This document shows, one piece after another, positions 20,494 to 27,794 of a stretch of 31,079 nt of DNA. The notes under the pieces are model-generated. The model saw only the letters and a program-made list of their open reading frames with translations, did not search any database and was not told where the DNA came from. Within the stretch, counting starts at the first letter, position 1, and each line of letters begins with the position of its first letter. Position numbers and translations under genes: made by a program. Origin of the DNA: a virus; the IMG/VR virus record IMGVR_UViG_3300010331_000030, positions 1 to 31,079 of that record; one strand, 5' to 3'.

Positions 20494-22566
20494 TTAATAT
20501 GAAAATGGCAGCATACTCATCCTGTTGGGGATGGATCTGTTGCCTTTTGATATGTTGTCAAGCACTAAATCAAGCACCTGATCAGCAATTGCCTGAGTAT
20601 TGAGTGCCCCTGCATTTGCTCCTGATAGATTAAGATTGAGATTGCCTCCCACCTCATGCACAACTCTGCCTGAGGATGTTGATGCATAGGCATCCGGCAT
20701 CATCTCTCTCATCAGTCCTGCAAGTTTGCTCAGAGGCAGTATTGCCTCAGGCCCGGCCTCTCCTACTCCTTGCAATCCCTGTGATGAATTTAAAATTGTT
20801 GGCTTTGTGAATATACCTCCATCAGCGTTCCATTTGACTCCAATTGTAGGAATACTTGGAGGCTTGAGGCTGAATTTTCCTTTTAAGCTAAATGTTGGCA
20901 TCTTCAAAGATGGCAGACTCCACTTGAAATCAAAAAATCCTTTGATCTTTTCAATGGCTTTTCTGACTGCCTCCTTTGCATCCTCAATCTTGTCTGTTAT
21001 GGCTGTCTTGATGTTTTCAAATGTTGTGGATATGCTTGACCATAGCTCAGAGGCTTTGGCCTTAACAGTGTCCCAATTTTTATATAATAGGATGCCCACA
21101 GCAATCAATGCTGCCACAATGGCAATGATGATGCCCACAGGACTTGCAATAAATGCAATGATTGGAGCAATTGCACTGAATAATCCCATCAGAGCAGAGA
21201 TGCCTGTTGCAACCTTGCCCACAATGATCAATAAAGGTGCTAGTCCTGCCACAATTGCAAGGATTGTCATGATCATTGTCAGAGACTTTTCATCAAGGCC
21301 TCCAAGCCAATCAACAACTCCTGAGATGGCATCTCCTACTGTCTGAAACAATGGCACTAAAATTGGAGCTAATTCAGCACCTAGTTTCATCAGGCCCTGC
21401 ATTGTTTCAGCTTTCATTGTGTCAAGCGTGTCATTGAGTGCATTTGCAGTGTCAAGCTCCTCCTGAGTCAAGATGAGGCCTTTGTCCTCTGCTGCCTGTC
21501 CCATTTCTCTGAGTGCATCTGCTCCTCCAAGGATCAGAGGATTGAGATCTGTTGCTGATTTGCCAAAAATCTGCATTGCAATTGCATCTCTCTCTGTCTG
21601 ATTTTCAATCAATCCAAGAGCCTCTATTGAGTCAAAAAATACATCTTCATTGTCTCTGAGATTACCTGAGCTATCAACAACTGAGACTCCAAGAGTCTTA
21701 AATGCCTCTGCTGATCCTTTTAGTGCAGCAGGAGTCTGATCCTGTAAATCTTTGAGCTTGAGATTTGCCTCTCTTGCCTCAAGACTGTCCTCTCCATTTT
21801 TTTTGACTGCATCATTATATTTAATCTGTGCTTTTTCGATTGAGATGGCCTGTTTTTCCTGATCAGCAAGGCTCATAGTCATGCCTGATGCACTGTCTCT
21901 TGCTGCTGACATGGATTTTGTTGTCTTTGACAGTGCTCCTGTGAGAGCCTCCATGCTGACATCTATGACATCAGATGCCATGCTAAATTTTTGCAGAGTC
22001 TCTACTGAGAGGCCTGATGTCTTTGACAGTGTATTGATCTCATCTGCTGCCTCACCTGACTTGACTGCAACTCCCACAAGTGCTGTCAATGCTCCTGCTG
22101 CTGCTGCTGATACAGGTGCTAATTTTTTCCCTGCATTGTCAGCTTTACTGCCAAAATCATCAAGGCCCTTTTGTGCTTTTTTCCATTTGTCAGTCTGATC
22201 ATTTAATTTGTCGGATGTTGCATCAATCTGAGTGCCTACCTTTTCATAGGCTAGTTTTGCATCAAGCAGCTTATTTTCAAGGATCTCAACCTCTTTGGAG
22301 TTTTCTCCATATGTCGCTTTTGCTTTTTGGAGTTGATCCTCTGTTGCTTTGACAGCTTTGCCTGCAATCTCCTGCTTTTTGCTGAGATAGTCCATCCTTG
22401 ACTCTAATTTCTGAGCCTCTGTCCCTGTCTTTTTGAGCTGCTCCTGCTCAAGTGCAAACTCTTTATTTAATTTTGTTGTCTCATCCTTTAGACCTTTGAT
22501 CTCCTTGTTAAACTCAGCAGCCTCAGCCTTAAATAATATTTTTATCTCATTTTTTGCACTTGCCAA
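20494..22566 (-). CDS. tape measure protein
   Basis: A 690-residue protein. Residues 1-140 are a coiled coil (KDETTKLNKEFALEQEQLKK). Residues 150-420 are Ala-rich helical with a TP901-type core (SGEAADEINTLSKTSGLSVE). Residues 430-500 contain several membrane-like helices (MIMTILAIVAGLAPLLIIVG). The C-terminal GVGEAGPEAILPLSKL is a very common tape-measure ending. It sets tail length and helps DNA entry. The start is TTG at 22566 with GAGGAGG about 11 nt upstream. It is relatively short, so the tail should be short for a siphovirus. Confidence 0.93.
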   Translation of the reverse strand: MASAKNEIKILFKAEAAEFNKEIKGLKDETTKLNKEFALEQEQLKKTGTEAQKLESRMDYLSKKQEIAGKAVKATEDQLQKAKATYGENSKEVEILENKLLDAKLAYEKVGTQIDATSDKLNDQTDKWKKAQKGLDDFGSKADNAGKKLAPVSAAAAGALTALVGVAVKSGEAADEINTLSKTSGLSVETLQKFSMASDVIDVSMEALTGALSKTTKSMSAARDSASGMTMSLADQEKQAISIEKAQIKYNDAVKKNGEDSLEAREANLKLKDLQDQTPAALKGSAEAFKTLGVSVVDSSGNLRDNEDVFFDSIEALGLIENQTERDAIAMQIFGKSATDLNPLILGGADALREMGQAAEDKGLILTQEELDTANALNDTLDTMKAETMQGLMKLGAELAPILVPLFQTVGDAISGVVDWLGGLDEKSLTMIMTILAIVAGLAPLLIIVGKVATGISALMGLFSAIAPIIAFIASPVGIIIAIVAALIAVGILLYKNWDTVKAKASELWSSISTTFENIKTAITDKIEDAKEAVRKAIEKIKGFFDFKWSLPSLKMPTFSLKGKFSLKPPSIPTIGVKWNADGGIFTKPTILNSSQGLQGVGEAGPEAILPLSKLAGLMREMMPDAYASTSSGRVVHEVGGNLNLNLSGANAGALNTQAIADQVLDLVLDNISKGNRSIPNRMSMLPFSY

Positions 22567-22584
22567 GCTGATCAGCCTCCTCTT

Positions 22585-22752
22585 TTATTTTGGACTGTTT
22601 TTCCATGAGTCCATTGCTTGCTTATTTTCTGCAACTCTCCTAAATTCCACTATTGGGAAATGCCAAAAAATATCCGGATCAATATCTAAAAAAAGGACAT
22701 AATAGGCATAATAGTCCATCATGTCCTCAAATATTAATCTTGGTGCAATTAC
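22585..22752 (-). CDS. T extension of the tail chaperone, made by -1 frameshift
   Basis: In the -1 frame after the slip site, GTA ATT GCA ... gives a 55-residue segment (VIAPRLIFEDMMDYYAYYVL, DIDPDIFWHFPIVEFRRVAE, ending WKNSPK) before TAA. It has no start codon or SD of its own near its beginning. IDPDIFWHFPIVE and AENKQAMDSWKNSPK match the style of GT tails in Gram-positive phages. The fused product would be about 218 residues. It ends just before the tape-measure ribosome binding site. Confidence 0.85.
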   Translation of the reverse strand, partial: VIAPRLIFEDMMDYYAYYVLFLDIDPDIFWHFPIVEFRRVAENKQAMDSWKNSPK

Positions 22753-23240
22753 TTTTTTTTTGAGTCTGCCTTTGTCAGTCTTTTAAATTCCTGAGCAAAT
22801 GCATTTTTGTCTTGACCTTGCAGACCAACCATCAAATTAACATAAGTCTGCAATTTTTCCTGTAATTCTGCATTGTACTGCATTAAAAAATCATCATAGC
22901 TCAAGTCAAATTTAGGATTTGCTCCAATGCATCCCATGTAAACCACTGCTGAGATTTTGCTCTCATCCACAAAATTGCCAATGTCCATGACAACCTCAGG
23001 AGGCAGCTCCTCCATTTTACCTGACAGGAGATCAGCATTGCCTGATCCTTTGATTGAGCTATATATTGCAAAGAGCTCAGAGATGAGAGATGTCTTGAGG
23101 AGTCCTCTCCTCTTGCCCTGCTCCACTGCATAATTTGTCAGCATTGCCGGGACTGTCCTCTCATTTCTTTTGAGCTGTTTATATTCTCCCTCGATTTCAA
23201 CCACTTCAACCTCACAGAGATTGATTTTTTCGATCATCAT
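22749..23240 (-). CDS. tail assembly chaperone (gpG type)
   Basis: A 163-residue protein, start ATG at 23240 (AAAGGAG 9 nt before; GTG at 23243 less likely). Helical body (VEQGKRRGLLKTSLISELFA) and end FKRLTKADSKKK. The last codons are TCA AAA AAA AAG TAA, containing the -1 slip heptamer A-AAA-AAG (22758-22752). As with lambda G/GT, the short and the frameshifted products together would wrap the tape measure during tail assembly. It lies directly between major tail and tape measure genes. Confidence 0.88.
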   Translation of the reverse strand: MMIEKINLCEVEVVEIEGEYKQLKRNERTVPAMLTNYAVEQGKRRGLLKTSLISELFAIYSSIKGSGNADLLSGKMEELPPEVVMDIGNFVDESKISAVVYMGCIGANPKFDLSYDDFLMQYNAELQEKLQTYVNLMVGLQGQDKNAFAQEFKRLTKADSKKK

Positions 23241-23255
23241 CACATCTGTCTCCTT

Positions 23256-24056
23256 TTATATCCACTGAGCATAAAGAGTAACATCAGCATTTGCCATCTC
23301 AAAGACTGCTGCTGCTGCATAGTCTGTGCCTGTTCCATCTGCTTTTGTATTCCATCCATCAAAAATCATATCAGTGAGCAGCAGAGTGCCCTGAGCTTTG
23401 ACTGTGACATCATCTCCAACTTTGTATGCTATTACATCCACAGGAGGCTCTCCTGCATCAGATCCATTGCCATTATAAATGACATTGTAGGCCTCGACTA
23501 AGGATGGAGCAAAATCTGCCCATGCATTTGATACTGCCTCAGCAACATCTCCAACAAAAGTCTCAACATAAAATCTTGGGACTCCTCCAATCATGACTGC
23601 ATTTGCTACAATTTCAAGCTCTGCATATCCATACTCATCAGCCTCATTATCTATCTCATAAGATAGGCCTTTGATATTTGTGCATTTTGGATATGCAACT
23701 TTTTTGACAACATTCTCAAATTCATCCACAAGATCTGCTGTCAAAATGAAATTTTTGCCTTTGGATGTTGGCCCATAACCATAAACCCCTGCAATAAGTC
23801 CCTTATTGTCAAGTCCATTGACTTCTCTTATGATTTCAACCGGAAATCTGCCTGCTAATGTGACAGTGTGCTTTATAGGGATTGCTTTTGACTCAGATGA
23901 TCCATCCTCAGGACATTTTTTGATGATTTCTCTCATCTCTGTCTCTCCTGATAAATTTGCCATACATGCAAATTTTTTGGATGCTCCTGCCACATCTCCT
24001 GTCAGAGCCTGCATACTTGCATTGCCCACTCTACCTACATCAAATGTTTCAATCAT
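23256..24056 (-). CDS. major tail tube protein with InlB B-repeat-like domain
   Basis: A 266-residue protein. Residues 1-185 are the tail-tube part (FDVGRVGNASMQALTGDVAG, a phi13/TP901-type major tail start, and GLIAGVYGYGPTSKGKNFIL). Residues 190-266 (YNVIYNGNGSDAGEP, FDGWNTKADGTGTDY, ADVTLYAQW) match the Listeria-Bacteroides/InlB B-repeat consensus and form a surface domain. Each tube ring would thus carry a decoration. ATTGGAGGTATTAAA precedes the ATG. No frameshift is needed here; the domain is a direct fusion. Confidence 0.9.
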   Translation of the reverse strand: MIETFDVGRVGNASMQALTGDVAGASKKFACMANLSGETEMREIIKKCPEDGSSESKAIPIKHTVTLAGRFPVEIIREVNGLDNKGLIAGVYGYGPTSKGKNFILTADLVDEFENVVKKVAYPKCTNIKGLSYEIDNEADEYGYAELEIVANAVMIGGVPRFYVETFVGDVAEAVSNAWADFAPSLVEAYNVIYNGNGSDAGEPPVDVIAYKVGDDVTVKAQGTLLLTDMIFDGWNTKADGTGTDYAAAAVFEMANADVTLYAQWI

Positions 24057-24475
24057 TTTAATACCTCCAATATTTTTTTATTTATTTCTGCATTTAGTAT
24101 CTCCATAATTTTTGGAGTCGATTGCTCCAAGCCTTTGCCTGTAAAATCATGAGCCTTTGGATTTTTAGATCCTCTGCCCTCATCCGGAAATATTAAATAT
24201 CCAAAACTGTTTTTATTATTTGCAGCTCCACCTCTTGAAATGATTTCAAATCCAAGATTGAATTTAGTTGATTTGCTCCAATTGGCATCTGCTGCATGTT
24301 TTTTCTTTTTGTTTGATGTTGGGATAAACCTTGTGATATCATCTGTCAAAATAGATATACCATCAAGATACATCACTCTGTTGATGATCTCCTCACCTTT
24401 TCCGGGGATCTGAGACAGTTTTTCCTGCAAATCAGTGACAGATGTATAATCAATTTCATATTTTACATTTGACAT
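24053..24475 (-). CDS. HK97 gp10-like neck protein
   Basis: A 140-residue protein starting MSNVKYEIDYTSVTDLQEKL (AGGAGCTGCTGATC before ATG). Central basic stretch TSNKKKKHAADANWSKSTKF, then SFGYLIFPDEGRGSKNPKAH and FTGKGLEQSTPKIMEIL, the usual gp10-like end. It belongs to the head-tail junction set. In many relatives this gene precedes the tail terminator, whereas here it follows it. Confidence 0.72.
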   Translation of the reverse strand: MSNVKYEIDYTSVTDLQEKLSQIPGKGEEIINRVMYLDGISILTDDITRFIPTSNKKKKHAADANWSKSTKFNLGFEIISRGGAANNKNSFGYLIFPDEGRGSKNPKAHDFTGKGLEQSTPKIMEILNAEINKKILEVLK

Positions 24476-24477
24476 GA

Positions 24478-24843
24478 TCAGCAGCTCCTTTTGATGAGCC
24501 TTATAAATGGATATGCCACAACATTGATCCATTTGTCAGTATCAGCAATCTGATATCTGTTGTATTGTGCAGCAGATCCCTGCTGCATCTTGATTGAGTC
24601 CATCAGCTCAATGATCTGCATCTCCTTGTCTAAATCTGACAGAGTGCTGACAAGATAGACCATCACAGTCTGTCTAAAAGTATTGATGCTGTTTTTTTCA
24701 ATCTGCATTGGCCTGTAATAAATAAAATTATAGTCATTGAGATTATCTTTAACTGTTGCCTCTCCAAAAAATACAGGGAGAGCAAGAGTGCTGAGAGTCG
24801 CTGCTATCTGCTCATCTGTTGCTGTAATTTTATACTCAGCCAT
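24478..24843 (-). CDS. probable tail terminator / completion protein
   Basis: A 121-residue protein starting MAEYKITATDEQIAATLS. Alpha/beta build with YYRPMQIEKNSINTFRQTVM and VYLVSTLSDLDKEMQIIELM, and VVAYPFIRLIKRSC at the end, in the size range and place of gpU-like tail terminators, which cap the tube before it joins the head. CAGGGGTGAGAA precedes the ATG; it overlaps the upstream gene by 8 nt. Assignment rests mostly on position. Confidence 0.62.
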   Translation of the reverse strand: MAEYKITATDEQIAATLSTLALPVFFGEATVKDNLNDYNFIYYRPMQIEKNSINTFRQTVMVYLVSTLSDLDKEMQIIELMDSIKMQQGSAAQYNRYQIADTDKWINVVAYPFIRLIKRSC

Positions 24844-25177
24844 TTCTCACCCCTGCCTTTTGGAGATGGATAAAATTGTCTGTCTCATTAAAATCAAGAT
24901 ACTTTATCTCATAGAGATCCTCAGATCCTCTGAGTTTTACCTTGTGAGATCTGTCAATATTCTGCCTCTTTGGAGTCCTGATTTTTAGATCTATACTGTA
25001 CCCCAATTGAGATGCAAGCATATAATCTGACTCTCTTGCTGACATGATATTGAAATAAAGAGATCCGATTGCCTCAAAAGTCTCTCCTGTCTTTTCCCTT
25101 TTGGCATTATATACAGCTTTGATGTCTCCAAACTGCAAGAGGCCATCATTAAATGCCTGATGATTTAATTTGATCAT
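24836..25177 (-). CDS. head closure protein (SPP1 gp16-like)
   Basis: A 113-residue beta-rich protein: FGDIKAVYNAKREKTGETFE, SLYFNIMSARESDYMLASQL, KVKLRGSEDLYEIKYLDF. The RxxD ... V-x-x-x-G ... YEI pattern fits the head-tail joining/stopper family. It starts on the stop of the connector gene (ATGA) with GAGG about 10 nt upstream. It would seal the connector after DNA packaging. Confidence 0.75.
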   Translation of the reverse strand: MIKLNHQAFNDGLLQFGDIKAVYNAKREKTGETFEAIGSLYFNIMSARESDYMLASQLGYSIDLKIRTPKRQNIDRSHKVKLRGSEDLYEIKYLDFNETDNFIHLQKAGVRNG

Positions 25178-25464
25178 AAAACATCAGCCTCCTCAGCCAT
25201 TATTGCTGCACCATGCATCAAGGATAGAGATGTGATGTCATCCCGGAAATTTACCCGGAAAAATTCTATTGCATTATTTCTGCTATACCTGACATAAGCA
25301 AAGAGCAGGCCTTGTGCCTCATCCTCTGCCAAATAGTCAAGATCAGCACCTATGAGCCTATTTAATGTCTTTGAGCCTCTTTCAAGTAGTCTGACAAGCT
25401 CCTCATCCTCATCTGCCCATGTAATATGCAGCTCAGACTTGAGATCCTCAAGCAATGTAATCAT
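25174..25464 (-). CDS. gp6-like head-tail connector
   Basis: A 96-residue helical protein starting MITLLEDLKSELHITWADED after GGAGGTGAGCTGC. The first motif (LKxxLxIxxxDEDEEL) and LLFAYVRYSRNNAIEFF fit the phage gp6/QLRG connector family that binds under the portal. It is the first gene after the terminator that separates it from the capsid gene. Confidence 0.85.
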   Translation of the reverse strand: MITLLEDLKSELHITWADEDEELVRLLERGSKTLNRLIGADLDYLAEDEAQGLLFAYVRYSRNNAIEFFRVNFRDDITSLSLMHGAAIMAEEADVL

Positions 25465-25481
25465 GCAGCTCACCTCCTCAT

Positions 25482-25512
25482 TAAAAAAATAAAGGAGGCA
25501 TCTCAGCCTCCT
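25482..25512 (-). terminator. terminator between the capsid and connector genes
   Basis: Minus strand: AGGAGGC, loop TGAGAT, GCCTCCT, then TTATTTTTTT. A 7-bp GC-rich stem with a good T-run, 12 nt after the Ig-domain stop. It lies inside the structural operon with no visible promoter after it, so it probably reduces downstream transcription and leaves capsid mRNA in excess, or is overridden by antitermination. Confidence 0.85.
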
Positions 25513-25524
25513 ATTTTGTTTTAT

Positions 25525-25800
25525 TTATACTGTCTTTGTGACTAAAATTGTATATACCTGAGAGGCTGTGCCCTCAGTCACTGTGATCTCAATCTCATTA
25601 ACCCCTGCCTGCCATGTGGCAGCAGTACCATTGAGATGAGGGACTCCATTGACCAAAATTGCAACCTCAGCAGACTCATCAGCAGTCACTGTGATCATAT
25701 TTGTTGCATTGACTGTCTCTGCTGTGTAGTTTAATACATCCGGATCAAAGTCCGGGATCAGTGTGAGAGAGCCAAGGCTCAAACTGCTGAGATGATTTAG
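25525..25800 (-). CDS. cadherin-like Ig domain, in-frame extension of the capsid gene
   Basis: After the capsid UGA the same frame continues for 91 codons: LNHLSSLSLGSLTLIPDFDP, ... LNYTAETVNA, ... VYTILVTKTV. This is a full cadherin-like beta-sandwich; the family starts with an LSSLxL...LxPxF motif. The first possible start, TTG at 25782, would remove LNHLSS and has no SD upstream. So the domain is best explained as a capsid tail made by UGA readthrough (total about 474 residues). A separate small decoration protein from the TTG is the alternative. Confidence 0.8.
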   Translation of the reverse strand, partial: LNHLSSLSLGSLTLIPDFDPDVLNYTAETVNATNMITVTADESAEVAILVNGVPHLNGTAATWQAGVNEIEITVTEGTASQVYTILVTKTV

Positions 25801-26949
25801 TCAGGCCTGAGGCACAAGTCCTGAGATATCAAGCAGTATAAATGCATTGTTATCTTTTGGAGTACCATTGCCATATAATTTGACAAGATAAACTCTCTCA
25901 TCCTCTAAAAATCTGTATTCATCTGAATACTCAATTTTTCCGGATTTTGCAGTGCCAAGTCCCATAAAATATTTATTTGGCAGTCCAAGGACAGCATTGC
26001 CTGCTGCAAGTGCTGAGGACTGAATGATTGTTGTCTCAATTGGAAATACATCTTTGATGTATCTGCCATCAAGTGTCAATCTGATTGTTGCAGGCATAAC
26101 TTTTGATAGATAGTCAATAGGATTAACTATCAGGATCAGCTCTGTGATTGCTCTGTTGACTCCATTGACTCCAACTGCAAGCTGAGCTGCAAGGCCTCCA
26201 TATGTGTCAGGATCAAAGTCAGTCACAACCTGTGCAACTTTTGCAGCATATCCGGTCACAGGATCAATTGCTGCTGCAAGATTCCTGATCATTCCCACAG
26301 GCTCAGTCAGGCCATCTCCTGAGATGATGCCATCTTCTAACCCATTGTAAAGAGCCTCCCCTAAAATGGATCTGACATATCTATCTAACCATGCAGGCCC
26401 AAGATCAAGCATTGCTTTGCAAACAGGCAGAAATGCTGAGAGCTTTTTGTGTCCAAGATCAATTTTTTTAAATCCTCCAACTGCCTCAGTCACGATCTCA
26501 GCACATAAAGTGTCCCATGTTGCCAAATTGCCTGATCCATTGTTAACTAAAAATTCAACCATACCGGATGTATTGACAAAATCAACTGCCTCAAGCAATG
26601 GATGCCCTGCCTCAAGATCCTCAAAGACAGCCTCAATGACTGTGAGAGGCATTGTGATTGAGACATCTGTCAGAGCCTGCCTTGGATTGCTTGATTTCAT
26701 TGCATCAATAACTGCCTGATAGTATTTGCTCTCCTCGGATGTCAGAGATCTGACTCCTCTGCCTGCAAGGATTGTGCTGTCCTGAGCAGAGATCATTCCC
26801 TTGGCCTCAGCCATGACTGCCTGCTGAATATTCTCAGCAAATTCATCCCATGCTCCCATGAGTCCCTCCTCATTGTTGTCTGCAATTGCCTTGCTCATCT
26901 TTGCCATGATTTCAGCCTTTTCATTTTTCATAGTGTCCAAATTAATCAT
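25801..26949 (-). CDS. major capsid protein, HK97 fold
   Basis: A 382-residue protein. Residues 1-70 form a helical N-terminal delta domain (MKNEKAEIMAKMSKAIADNN). Then the HK97-type shell: ALTDVSITMPLTVIEAVFED, GHKKLSAFLPVCKAMLDLGP, the DGIISGDGLTEPVGM loop, YRFLEDERVYLVKLYGNGTP. ATG at 26949 follows GGAGGG at long spacing (about 11); ATG at 26967 overlaps the protease stop but lacks an SD. The frame ends CAG GCC UGA CUA and continues open (see 25525-25800). Confidence 0.93.
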   Translation of the reverse strand: MINLDTMKNEKAEIMAKMSKAIADNNEEGLMGAWDEFAENIQQAVMAEAKGMISAQDSTILAGRGVRSLTSEESKYYQAVIDAMKSSNPRQALTDVSITMPLTVIEAVFEDLEAGHPLLEAVDFVNTSGMVEFLVNNGSGNLATWDTLCAEIVTEAVGGFKKIDLGHKKLSAFLPVCKAMLDLGPAWLDRYVRSILGEALYNGLEDGIISGDGLTEPVGMIRNLAAAIDPVTGYAAKVAQVVTDFDPDTYGGLAAQLAVGVNGVNRAITELILIVNPIDYLSKVMPATIRLTLDGRYIKDVFPIETTIIQSSALAAGNAVLGLPNKYFMGLGTAKSGKIEYSDEYRFLEDERVYLVKLYGNGTPKDNNAFILLDISGLVPQA

Positions 26950-26966
26950 AATTTTTTTACCCTCCA

Positions 26967-27794
26967 TTAATTATTATTTTTTGATATGTTTGTGAATAGT
27001 GCTTTGATTGTATGCTTAACAGGCTCAGGAACCGGATCAAAATCAGGCTCAGGAGTCTGCTCAGTATCTGTGATTGTTTGCTCTTGCTTTTGCTCAGGAG
27101 ACTCTCTCATCTCTCTTATCTGTGCAGCAATGGCCTTGTTATAATTGATTTTTGATGTCAGGGACTGATTGACTTTTTGCAGCATCTCCTCTGCCTTTGT
27201 CAGATCTGCATCCTGTCCTGAGATCTCATCACATAGACCAATCTCAAGGCACTGCTTTGCAGTCAGCCATGTCTCATCCTCAAGCATCTGCATCAGAGTC
27301 TCCTCTGAGAGCTTGTCTCCTGCCTTGGAGATATATGCTTGTCTGTTGCCCTCCATCAGCACATCCAAATCATCAGCAGCTTTTCTCAGCTCTTTGCTGT
27401 TGCCCAATGTCATAACCCATGCATTATGGATCATCATCATTGCATTGGATGGCATGATGATCTTGTCTCCTGCCATGGCAATTATTGATGCCACTGAGCA
27501 GGCAAATCCATCAATATGCACAATAACATTTGCAGGATGTCTCTTGAGCTGATTATAAATTGCTGTGCCCTCAAAGACTGATCCTCCATAGCTGTTGATG
27601 TATAAATTGATTTGCTTTGTATTTGGATATTTTGCAAGCTCAGTCCGGAAATAATTTGCTGATGTCTCTGAGTCAATAGTCTCTCCTGACCACCAATCAT
27701 ATCCATCTCCCTCGACATCACCATAAATAAACATGTCAAGCACATCCGGATTTGTTATTGATTGCTTGAGCTCCCAAATTTTTGACTTTTTCAA
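26967..27794 (-). CDS. ClpP-type prohead protease
   Basis: A 275-residue protein with the ClpP-like catalytic set: S100 in GFACSVAS, H123 in MMIHNAW and D173 in LEDETWLTA. YINSYGGSVFEGTAIYNQLK is the oxyanion-side motif. The C-terminal 70 residues are Pro/Glu/Gln-rich and may act as scaffold. It cleaves the capsid delta domain during maturation. The start is TTG at 27794, overlapping the portal stop as TTGA, with AAGGAGG about 9 nt upstream. Confidence 0.93.
   Translation of the reverse strand: MKKSKIWELKQSITNPDVLDMFIYGDVEGDGYDWWSGETIDSETSANYFRTELAKYPNTKQINLYINSYGGSVFEGTAIYNQLKRHPANVIVHIDGFACSVASIIAMAGDKIIMPSNAMMMIHNAWVMTLGNSKELRKAADDLDVLMEGNRQAYISKAGDKLSEETLMQMLEDETWLTAKQCLEIGLCDEISGQDADLTKAEEMLQKVNQSLTSKINYNKAIAAQIREMRESPEQKQEQTITDTEQTPEPDFDPVPEPVKHTIKALFTNISKNNN

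Noticed and set aside
20726-21346. 206-codon plus-strand frame
   Set aside because: Lies wholly antisense to the tape measure gene, has no SD or family signature and arises from the biased codon use of the real gene.
25801-25803. Genetic code with UGA read as an amino acid
   Set aside because: Many clear genes end in UGA with coupled starts (ATGA, TGATG), so UGA is a normal stop and the capsid case must be local readthrough.
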